Positions 37,464-44,686 of a stretch of 64,000 nt of DNA are shown one piece after another (the stretch's first letter is position 1; each line of letters starts with the position of its first letter). The stretch covers positions 68,167 through 132,166 of the forward strand of contig CBIHNW010000015.1 of NCBI GenBank assembly GCA_966211795.1. The letters are read 5' to 3'. The position numbers were made by a program, and so were the translations under genes. The notes under the pieces were generated by a model. That model had not been told where the DNA came from and ran no database searches. It worked only from the letters and a program-made list of their open reading frames with translations. The DNA comes from 21-14-0-10-47-8 sp966211795. Lineage in GTDB: Bacteria; Bdellovibrionota; Bdellovibrionia; Bdellovibrionales; Bdellovibrionaceae.

Positions 37464-38558
37464 ATGGCGAACATGAAATCCATGAAGGACATTATTCTTT
37501 TTATGCTCTTGCTGGGTGCAGTGGCCTGCGCCCATGTGCCGGCATCGGGACGAAAGTTCAGTTCGACCGGTGACTTGCCACTGGCTTCTCCAAACGATGT
37601 CGGATTTTCTGCCGACAAACTTGCGATGGTTCAGGCGGTGGCCGAACAAATTCATTCACCTGCCGGAATCGTGTTAGTCAAAGGTTCCGTCATTTTCAGT
37701 TGGGGAGATCCTTCCCAGAAAATGTGGATTCACTCTTGCCGAAAAAGTTTTCTCAGCGCGCTGATTGGGATCGCCGTCAGTCGGAACCAAATCGATCTTT
37801 CCCAAACGCTCAAAAGTCTGGAAATCGACGATATAGTTCCGTCACTCACCGCTGAAGAGAAGCAGGCGAGGATCATTGATCTTCTCGAGGCGAGATCGGG
37901 TATTTACCACCTGGCGACCGAAGACACGCCCGGGATGAAGGAAAAGAGACCTCAGCGTGGATCGCATGCGCCTGGAATATTTTGGTATTACAACAATTGG
38001 GACTTCAATACTCTTGGATTTATCTACGAGAAGCGAACAAGCATATCCATCTTCGAATCTTTTTCAAAAGAGATCGCGCTGCCTTTGGGGATGCAAGATT
38101 ACAGTCCGGCGGACGGGCGGTACTCTTTTGATAAGACTCTTTCCCAATATCCGGCGTACTTGTTTAACATGAGCACTCGGGACATGGCTCGGTTTGGCCA
38201 ACTTTATTTGCAAAATGGAAAATGGAGTGGTCAGCAGATCATTTCGGCAGACTGGGTGGCGGCCAGCGTGACAGCTGACTCGGATGCTTCGCCACCGGCA
38301 GGGCGGGGGTATGGCTACCTCTGGTGGATTGATGGACAGCATAGTGGAAGTCTCTTTACGGGTGTTGACTTAGGAAGTGGCGCCTTTGCCGCCGAAGGAT
38401 ACGGTGGACATTACATCGTCGTCATCCCAAAACTTGAGATGGTTGTCGTTAGCCGCGCTGATGATGCTTGGTTTGAACAAGATGTTGAAAACAGAAATAT
38501 CGGACCGAATCGTGAAGGAAAGCTTTTGCAAGCCATTCTCAACGCCAAAATTCAATAA
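37464..38558 (+). CDS. Serine hydrolase of the beta-lactamase/class C fold, lipoprotein
   Basis: A 364-residue serine hydrolase. SxxK motif SCRK (Ser91, Lys94), the Y-x-N-like YYNNW in the 170s, and a GYGGH segment standing in for KTG fit the beta-lactamase/DD-peptidase/esterase (class C-like) superfamily. An N-terminal hydrophobic segment with AVAC (Cys22) suggests lipoprotein export. EstB-type esterase or a DD-carboxypeptidase are both possible. The first of three in-frame ATGs (37464, 37473, 37482) is given; 37482 would fit the signal peptide as well. Confidence 0.85.
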   Translation: MANMKSMKDIILFMLLLGAVACAHVPASGRKFSSTGDLPLASPNDVGFSADKLAMVQAVAEQIHSPAGIVLVKGSVIFSWGDPSQKMWIHSCRKSFLSALIGIAVSRNQIDLSQTLKSLEIDDIVPSLTAEEKQARIIDLLEARSGIYHLATEDTPGMKEKRPQRGSHAPGIFWYYNNWDFNTLGFIYEKRTSISIFESFSKEIALPLGMQDYSPADGRYSFDKTLSQYPAYLFNMSTRDMARFGQLYLQNGKWSGQQIISADWVAASVTADSDASPPAGRGYGYLWWIDGQHSGSLFTGVDLGSGAFAAEGYGGHYIVVIPKLEMVVVSRADDAWFEQDVENRNIGPNREGKLLQAILNAKIQ

Positions 38559-38682
38559 GATCCCTTGCAGGCAAGAAGACCAATGGACCCAATTGTTTGA
38601 TGGATCGGCTTATTCCCATCACCGAATGATTCACGACTTGGACTTGGCTAAAGCTTTTCCTGCGAATGATTTTAATAAAAAT

Positions 38683-38759
38683 TGGTGCGGCCGGAGAGAT
38701 TCGAACTCCCGACACCCTGGTTCGAAGCCAGGTACTCTATCCAGCTGAGCTACGGCCGC
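38683..38759 (-). tRNA. tRNA-Arg(UCG)
   Basis: A 77-nt cloverleaf on the minus strand: acceptor GCGGCCG pairing with CGGCCGC, D-arm with AGCTGGATA, anticodon stem CCTGG/CCAGG with loop CTTCGAA giving anticodon UCG (reads CGA), TPsiC loop GTTCGAATC, and an encoded 3' CCA. It stands alone between the serine hydrolase and the acidic protein gene. No integrase or attachment-site duplication was seen at its 3' end. Confidence 0.97.
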
Positions 38760-38931
38760 ACGATGATAAAGAGCCCATAGTGATAAAAGAATCGATGCCT
38801 TTTGTCAGTCTGTAATTTCGTTAAGACCTTCAAAGTCTTACGCTTTACGTCGCATTTGACCTATTGTGTTATTGAAATGTCTGGTGTATACCTTCGACCC
38901 GGCCATTCATAAACACCTTGGGGAGGACGCT

Positions 38932-39495
38932 TTGTCTCACTACGACTTCGAATCTGAAGAATTTGAAAATCCAAGCTCTACAACTCCGACACATGCTCCT
39001 GCGAAAGATGCAGACGAAGACTATGATGACGAAGACATGGACTCCGACGATGACAAACTGGATATGTTTGGCGGCGGCGGGGATATGGATAAGAACCTCG
39101 ATAAGCTGGTCATTGGCGAAGAGGTTGAAGACGATCTGGATCTCGACGAGATCGACAACATCCTGCAACTCAACGAAGCCCAATACCCGAAATTCACCCT
39201 GGCGAAGAACAAAGCTCGTTTCTTGCGCATGGTGAGCTGGTACCGCGCCAAGGAAGAGTGGATCGAAGTCGCTCCTTTGTCGGGCGTGACCAAACTTTTC
39301 AAACAGCAAACCAAAGAACTGGAAGGCATTCGCTCCAGCAAATTGGATTACGAAATGGAACTGGAGACGGGGACTTTGACTCCTTCTCAGCGTTCTTACC
39401 GCAAAGACGAGCTGAAAATGTGCCGAGTCCAAGAAAAGATGGCCGTGCATTTGATTTCAAAACTGCAATTGAAAATCAAATCAGGTCGCCGATAA
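38932..39495 (+). CDS. Acidic protein of unknown function
   Basis: A 187-residue soluble protein. Residues ~1-80 are very acidic (DEDYDDEDMDSDDDKLD), followed by a helical, charged C-terminal part (LAKNKARFLRMVSWYRAKEEW; RSYRKDELKMCRVQEKMAVHL). The TTG at 38932 is chosen because GGGGAGG lies five bases upstream, better than any ATG or GTG in the longer frame from 38866. Eight bases separate it from the PAP2 gene, so they may be co-transcribed. No family was recognised. Confidence 0.72.
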   Translation: MSHYDFESEEFENPSSTTPTHAPAKDADEDYDDEDMDSDDDKLDMFGGGGDMDKNLDKLVIGEEVEDDLDLDEIDNILQLNEAQYPKFTLAKNKARFLRMVSWYRAKEEWIEVAPLSGVTKLFKQQTKELEGIRSSKLDYEMELETGTLTPSQRSYRKDELKMCRVQEKMAVHLISKLQLKIKSGRR

Positions 39496-39503
39496 AAGGT
39501 GTC

Positions 39504-40226
39504 ATGAATTTCATCAGTTCTGTAAAAAAGCCCAAAATACTTTGGGCTTTTTTATTTTTGACGTTCTCGTCACATATCGCTCAAGCCGATTTCTACAGTG
39601 AACAGGTCGAGCCGGTCAAAGCCCGTGCTTTTGATCCCAGCTCGCAAAAGCTCTTGGCCGCGGGAGTGGCCTCACTCTTCTTGGCGCAAAGCCAGGATGG
39701 CAGCGCTCGCGATCAATGGAAGGATCACCAGACGATGTCGGCCGCAACCGCAGACTATGGAGACAAGTTCGCCAAGTACGCGGTGGGACCCCTGATCGCC
39801 TTGGGGCAGCTTTACTGGGACTATGACAACGGCGTCGCGCACGCGCGGGCCTTGATCTACACCGGTGCGGTGACTCAGATTCTGAAAGAAAGCATTCAGC
39901 GAAGAAGACCGAATGGTTCCGACAATGTGTCGATGCCATCCGGGCACACCTCGACGGCCTTTGCGACGGCCACGGCGTTGACGTACGCGTACGGGTGGAA
40001 AGCGGGTGTCATCCTGTATCCGGTCGCCACCTTCGTGGGCGTGTCGCGCATGGCGGATGATATGCACTGGCTCAGCGATACGGTGGCGGGCGCTTTCATC
40101 GGCGTGTGGATGGGGCGGGCGGCTTCGTATTCGTCAGCCCGTGAAGCGGCAAGGGCTTCGCACGTGCAATGGATGCCGATCGTGCAGACACGGTATCAGG
40201 GTTTGAATTTGCAAATGGAATTCTGA
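39504..40226 (+). CDS. PAP2-superfamily membrane phosphatase
   Basis: A 240-residue lipid-phosphatase-like protein. All three PAP2 motifs are present: KESIQRRRP (KxxxxxxRP), MPSGHTSTAF (PSGH), and SRMADDMHWLSD (SRxxxxxHxxxD). An N-terminal hydrophobic stretch (ILWAFLFLTFSS) is a signal peptide or anchor. The active site probably faces the periplasm, dephosphorylating undecaprenyl pyrophosphate or a phospholipid. ATG 39504 has AAAGGTG upstream. Confidence 0.9.
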   Translation: MNFISSVKKPKILWAFLFLTFSSHIAQADFYSEQVEPVKARAFDPSSQKLLAAGVASLFLAQSQDGSARDQWKDHQTMSAATADYGDKFAKYAVGPLIALGQLYWDYDNGVAHARALIYTGAVTQILKESIQRRRPNGSDNVSMPSGHTSTAFATATALTYAYGWKAGVILYPVATFVGVSRMADDMHWLSDTVAGAFIGVWMGRAASYSSAREAARASHVQWMPIVQTRYQGLNLQMEF

Positions 40227-40371
40227 TTTGAATCAAACTGAGACACTTCGGTCCAGGTCCAGCGTCTCAGCACCTCTTATATTGATTCCCGCTTTGAGAT
40301 AAAAATATTTTCCGCTTGGCCCTTCATTCTCACAATGAATCGCCGATAGGTACAAAGTGAGTCAAATCATG

Positions 40372-40418
40372 GACCGCGTTTGAGACATTGTGTCTTCGAT
40401 GGGGACCGCGGATGAGAC
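40372..40418. promoter_or_regulatory. Paired direct repeats and an inverted repeat ahead of the Fis-like gene
   Basis: GACCGCGTTTGAGAC (40372-40386) and GACCGCGGATGAGAC (40404-40418) match at 13 of 15 positions and start 32 bases (about three helical turns) apart. Between them AGACA-TTG-TGTCT (40383-40395) is a perfect inverted repeat. The set ends 41 bases before the start of the Fis-like gene, fitting an autoregulatory site. Confidence 0.45.
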
Positions 40419-40458
40419 TGAAAATTTCGGGATGAAATTACAATAGGGAGGTATCACT

Positions 40459-40899
40459 ATGGCACGTACAATGGTCTTCATCGTATCTGACGATGCAGAG
40501 ACAGCCGAAAAAGCGAAGACAGCGTTGGCTCCGTTCGGAGTCACAATCAACACTTATGGACCGGGACAATGGAAAGAAGGGTTGGACAACTCTTACTTCC
40601 GTTCGCAATTGGCTGTTGGTTTACCATCACTTGTGACCGGCACAAGTCCTTTGGAAAACCGGGGCAACGTGCTTCCGTTTCCGGGCGTCACCGCGACTGC
40701 AGGCGGCACCGTGGATGCGAGCAAAGTGGCAACGATGAATGAGCTGGAGAGCAAGGCGATTGAAAATGCCATTTTGCAATTCCGCGGAAACCTGACCGAA
40801 GCGGCAAAAGCTTTGGGCATTGGTCGCGCGACTTTGTACCGCAAAGTGAAGCAATACCAAATCGATCCTTCCGTTGCTCGCAAGAAGCGCGCGGCTTAA
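40459..40899 (+). CDS. Short Fis-type HTH regulator
   Basis: A 146-residue protein with a Fis/NtrC-type C-terminal helix-turn-helix (residues ~95-140: ELESKAIENAILQFRGNLTEAAKALGIGRATLYRKVKQY). There is no AAA+ sigma-54 activation domain. The N-terminal ~40 residues (MVFIVSDDAETAEKAKTALAPFGVTI) look like the opening of a receiver but stop far short of the phospho-acceptor, so it is not a functional receiver. GGGAGG precedes the ATG. It is likely a DNA-binding regulator or a nucleoid-type protein. Confidence 0.85.
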   Translation: MARTMVFIVSDDAETAEKAKTALAPFGVTINTYGPGQWKEGLDNSYFRSQLAVGLPSLVTGTSPLENRGNVLPFPGVTATAGGTVDASKVATMNELESKAIENAILQFRGNLTEAAKALGIGRATLYRKVKQYQIDPSVARKKRAA

Positions 40900-40944
40900 T
40901 CGTCTTCGTCCGAAGCGATTTCAGAGTTATCATTAAGACTTTAG

Positions 40945-40970
40945 ACGGGCTGGACTTTTCCAGCCCGTTT
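40945..40970 (+). terminator. Hairpin after the Fis-like gene
   Basis: ACGGGCTGGA-CTTT-TCCAGCCCGT is a perfect 10-bp stem 45 bases after the stop. Only three Ts follow, so termination may be partly factor-dependent. Confidence 0.65.
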
Positions 40971-41103
40971 CATCTTGAGACAATCAAAACATGTGAATTG
41001 GCTCTTTCCGACAGATGTCTAAAACATAGACCATCAACTCTGTTAGAATGAAGTTTGATGCTGGCATTGTCTTCGCAATCTAAAATAGGGAATGAGGGAC
41101 GGG

Positions 41104-41796
41104 ATGTTCAATATGAAAAATGTGATTTCATTTCCTGAGAACAAAAGTAGCAAAGCACGAAAATTGGAAAAACAGGGAGCGCAGCGCGCGGTTCTGTCAT
41201 TTTCATTGGTGTCATTGATGATGGGCGCCTTGCTGTTGAATGATTCCATTGGCCGCTCGAATGCCGCCCGCTACGTGGTTTCCGACAACTCGTCCGCATC
41301 GGACATCCAAAATCTCAATCGCGCGATCGCCAGTGCCCACCCGATGAATCCGTTTCGTGATTTGGCGTGGGAGAAAAAGTTAGCGAAGCGCTTGGGCGAA
41401 GATTCGCTGGCGGAACGAACGCCGGCCGCGGTTGGAAAGAGTGCCAGTCCGCTTGAAAAATTGCGTCTCGGAACATTGGCCGGAAAATACCGCGTGATTG
41501 ATCAAGAAAAAGATCACGCCACGAAGGTCCAGGAAATCACCTATTCGGATTCTGACGATTCCGATGATCATCCTGTCTTCTTGAAGCCCGAAGAGTTTTT
41601 GCAGGACTATGGTTCGTTGCTGGCGGTCGACTTCTCGACTTTCGATCAGACGCACCAACCGGCCCAATCGCAAGTTCACGAATATCGGCTATTCAATAGT
41701 GCCAAGCAGGTCGTTGGCACCGCGGCTTTCACGATGAATGAAGAAGGTCGATTCTTATCCTTGAAGATTCGCTCGGCCGACGCCGCTCAGCCTTAA
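41104..41796 (+). CDS. Membrane-anchored protein of unknown function
   Basis: A 230-residue protein with a charged N-terminus, one transmembrane helix near residues 32-50 (VLSFSLVSLMMGALLL), and a ~175-residue soluble part that includes an acidic run (SDSDDSDDHPV). The type II topology would place that part in the periplasm. GAGGGACGGG stands upstream of ATG 41104; ATG 41092 and 41113 are alternatives. It precedes the RDD/rhomboid pair by 71 bases. No domain was recognised. Confidence 0.72.
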   Translation: MFNMKNVISFPENKSSKARKLEKQGAQRAVLSFSLVSLMMGALLLNDSIGRSNAARYVVSDNSSASDIQNLNRAIASAHPMNPFRDLAWEKKLAKRLGEDSLAERTPAAVGKSASPLEKLRLGTLAGKYRVIDQEKDHATKVQEITYSDSDDSDDHPVFLKPEEFLQDYGSLLAVDFSTFDQTHQPAQSQVHEYRLFNSAKQVVGTAAFTMNEEGRFLSLKIRSADAAQP

Positions 41797-41867
41797 GTTT
41801 GGCGGAAGCAGAAACCAGCCCTCAAAGCAGTCAATAGATCTCAAAGTTAGACCGATAAGCCATTATC

Positions 41868-43754
41868 ATGGTTTATCAAGATTTCAATCCTTCGACAGAC
41901 GCCAATTCCCAAACGCCTCCCGGTTTTCGAATCGCTCCGGTGATCGACCGCTTTCTGGCGTTTGTTTTCGACATCGTGATCTTCACGCCGGTCTTCGGCT
42001 TCATCCTGGCAAACCTCTTTCGTAAGCTTGAGATGATGTACTTCACTTCGCCGAACTCGGTCGAATTTTTGATCTTTCTAATGGTGCTGGTGGTCTTTTC
42101 TTTTTTCCTGTGCATTTTGTTTCAAACATTGTTTTTAATTTTGCTGGGAGCGACCCCTGGAAAATATTTTTTCAAAGTGCAGGTCGTCTCCATCCAGCCA
42201 GGTCAAAAACGCCTTCGCTTCTCGCAAGCCTGGTTGCGCAGCAGCCTGTGGTCGTTGCAGGTGTTGTGTTTTGGATTGCCATTTTTGGAAGTGGTCAGCG
42301 AAGCCATGCGCCGGCCGTTGCATGACCGGGCGGCGGGAACCATCGCGGTCACATTGAAGAAGCAAGGTGATGAAGGTCCGCACCAACTGGAAACCCAATT
42401 CGTGCGTCAGTTTTTGATGGTCATTTCTTTGTGCCTCTTTGTTTGGGGAATTTTCTTCGTTGGACATTTTTATAAATTGGCGACCAAAGGTGAATTCAAG
42501 AAAAATGAGCTGGAAAAAGATGAATATCTTTGCGCCACCGTCTCGCAAAGCCTGAGCGGGGAGCAGTCGCGCATCGACAAAGCGCTGGCGTTGTTTTTAG
42601 CGGATGAAATCAATGAAGACTGTTTGGCGGCGGAAGCCGATTTCGTGTTGTGGACACCGAACGAAAGCGAAAAGGCTTGGGCCTACCTCGCCAAAGGCAT
42701 GCTGAAAAAATATGACACCGATGTCTTTGAAGCTTATCTGGATAAAGTTTGCGAGATCGATGAGGACGGGGAAGCCTGCCAAATCGCCAAGTTTCAAGCC
42801 GACGCAAATCTGCCGATTCCGCAGAACTCTGAAACCGCCTCGATCTTAACGGTCATTCAAAATTTTGAAAAAGGTCGCTACAATCAGGCCGAGACGGGCT
42901 TTGCGAAACTGGCGCTGGAAAATGGATTTGAAAGTTTCGCGCAGGCCGGCCTGGTCAAATCCTTATGGGCCCAGAACAAATTGGAAAGATCCAAGGGTGC
43001 TTATCAAAACGTCGTGCACCAACTGAGCCGCAGCCACCAAATGGAATTGGCCGCTTGGGTCTGTCACGAAGAGCTAGATCGCAGTTGCTCCAGTGAAGCG
43101 ATCGAGGCTTGCGAAGATTTAAAAACTTCTTTCAAGGCCGGTAAGTCTCCGGTGCAAGAATCTTTCATCGCGCTTGCGTTGATCCGGGAAAAAGAATGCC
43201 GCAAGACCGATTCGATTCAGTTTGTGCAATTTCAGGCCATCTTTCGCGAACGCAAAGATGTGTTTGATTACGTGCGTGCGATTTCGTCCGAGTCCGATCT
43301 GAATGCTGAACAGAAAAATCAAATCCTGGAAAACTTGGCCTTTCGAAAAGAAGCGGTTCGTCCGGTCTATCTACGGCGACTGGCTTTGCAGCAATGGGTC
43401 GAGTCGGCCAAAACCGAAACTGATTTTCAAAAAGTGACCCAGTTTCTGAAAGATAAAAAAATTCAGGATCTCAGTTGGGTGAAAATTTATGAGCGTGCGA
43501 TGAATGTCTTTGTGCGGATGCGGGCCGAAAAATCCATTCGCGAAATCGTGCAATTGCCATCTGAAGAGGTCATCGCGGCCCATCAGCTGAAACCGTTGCA
43601 GGTCAAAGGACATTACTTGGCGAAACAGTACGATAAAGCGTGGAGCGAGCTGCAAACATTGCAATCAGCGTCGCGTGCGCCAGCCTCAAGCGACAGTTTG
43701 ACTTTGGATTTCATTCGCCAAGCTCTTGGCAAACAGAAGCAGGCGCAACCATGA
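41868..43754 (+). CDS. RDD-domain membrane protein with C-terminal TPR-like solenoid
   Basis: A 628-residue protein. The N-terminal ~160 residues form an RDD domain with its signature Arg and Asp residues (APVIDRFLAFVFDIVI; GATPGKYFFKVQVVS; RPLHDRAAGTIAV) and three transmembrane helices. A fourth helix follows at ~190-205. The remaining ~410 residues are helical with a weak TPR/Sel1-like pattern (AWAYLAKGMLKKYDTDVFEAYL; GRYNQAETGFAKLALENGF) and several cysteines. The stop overlaps the rhomboid start by ATGA, so the two are translated as a pair. Confidence 0.85.
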   Translation: MVYQDFNPSTDANSQTPPGFRIAPVIDRFLAFVFDIVIFTPVFGFILANLFRKLEMMYFTSPNSVEFLIFLMVLVVFSFFLCILFQTLFLILLGATPGKYFFKVQVVSIQPGQKRLRFSQAWLRSSLWSLQVLCFGLPFLEVVSEAMRRPLHDRAAGTIAVTLKKQGDEGPHQLETQFVRQFLMVISLCLFVWGIFFVGHFYKLATKGEFKKNELEKDEYLCATVSQSLSGEQSRIDKALALFLADEINEDCLAAEADFVLWTPNESEKAWAYLAKGMLKKYDTDVFEAYLDKVCEIDEDGEACQIAKFQADANLPIPQNSETASILTVIQNFEKGRYNQAETGFAKLALENGFESFAQAGLVKSLWAQNKLERSKGAYQNVVHQLSRSHQMELAAWVCHEELDRSCSSEAIEACEDLKTSFKAGKSPVQESFIALALIREKECRKTDSIQFVQFQAIFRERKDVFDYVRAISSESDLNAEQKNQILENLAFRKEAVRPVYLRRLALQQWVESAKTETDFQKVTQFLKDKKIQDLSWVKIYERAMNVFVRMRAEKSIREIVQLPSEEVIAAHQLKPLQVKGHYLAKQYDKAWSELQTLQSASRAPASSDSLTLDFIRQALGKQKQAQP

Positions 43755-44662
43755 TCGTTCCTTGGCTCAAAGGTTTTCTAAATTGGGAGAAGGCACCGGT
43801 CACCTGGATGTTTTTGGCTCTGAATTTCTTTGTTTTTCTTGCGACCTGGGAAGGTCGACGTCCGATGACGATTGATTTCGCCGATGCGGACAAGTTGGTG
43901 ATGACGGGAAAATTATATCAGCAATTTCAAGAACCAGGCCTGAAAGTCTTACCGCAGCTCTCGCGCAATCAGTGGATGTTGCAAGGGGGCATGGCCCTGA
44001 AGGATCCGGTTTTCATCGAAAACGCGGCCACCTTCCCATTTTTCGGCGACACTTTGGCAATTCAAGATTGGCGCGAGAATGTTCGCCAATATCGAAATCA
44101 AGTCGAAGAGAAGTGGACTTATATTTTTGGTCTGAAAACGCAGGGCGGGACCGCTTTGAATTGGGTGACCTATCAGTTCATGCACGCCAGTTGGATGCAC
44201 TTGATTGGTAACATGCTGATGTTTTTGCTGTTTGGTGCAACCCTAGAGGCCACCATCGGCGGATTGGGAATGGGCCTGATTTACCTTTTCAGCGGAATCT
44301 CTGGCGCTTGGCTTTTCACTTTGCTCAGTCCGGCCAGTCTGGCTCCGATGATTGGCGCTAGCGGTGCGCTCAGTGGTGTCATGGCTTTCTACGCGGCTTA
44401 TGAAAAGCGAAAGCGTGTTTCCTTTTTCTATTTTATCTCACCAATGCCAGGATATTACGGTTGGATTTATCTTCCGACTTTGATCATCTTTCCGTTGTGT
44501 TTTCTCTCGGACATCGTGGGATATCTCAACACGCCGGTCGAAATCGGCGCGGGGATCGCTTATGCCGCTCACATGGGAGGCGCCTTGCTAGGCGCTCTGC
44601 TTGGCTTTAGCTTGCGGCACTTCCGTAAAAATATTTGGGTGCAGTGGTTTGTTCAGCACTGA
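43751..44662 (+). CDS. Rhomboid-family intramembrane serine protease
   Basis: A 303-residue rhomboid. Family motifs: Ser in GASGALSG, His in AAHMGGALLG, and the HxxxN element in MHLIGNMLMF. The six helices from ~140 onward form the core, with an N-terminal extension of ~130 residues carrying one more helix (VTWMFLALNFFVFLA). ATG 43751 overlaps the RDD-TPR stop; a longer frame to 43640 is rejected. It cleaves membrane-spanning substrates, and the coupled RDD-TPR protein is a candidate partner. Confidence 0.92.
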   Translation: MIVPWLKGFLNWEKAPVTWMFLALNFFVFLATWEGRRPMTIDFADADKLVMTGKLYQQFQEPGLKVLPQLSRNQWMLQGGMALKDPVFIENAATFPFFGDTLAIQDWRENVRQYRNQVEEKWTYIFGLKTQGGTALNWVTYQFMHASWMHLIGNMLMFLLFGATLEATIGGLGMGLIYLFSGISGAWLFTLLSPASLAPMIGASGALSGVMAFYAAYEKRKRVSFFYFISPMPGYYGWIYLPTLIIFPLCFLSDIVGYLNTPVEIGAGIAYAAHMGGALLGALLGFSLRHFRKNIWVQWFVQH

Positions 44663-44686
44663 TCGCACCTCCATTCCACTGCAATC

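Noticed and set aside
38683..38759. tRNA-Arg as an integration site
   Set aside because: No repeated 3'-end fragment of the tRNA or integrase gene was seen in the window.
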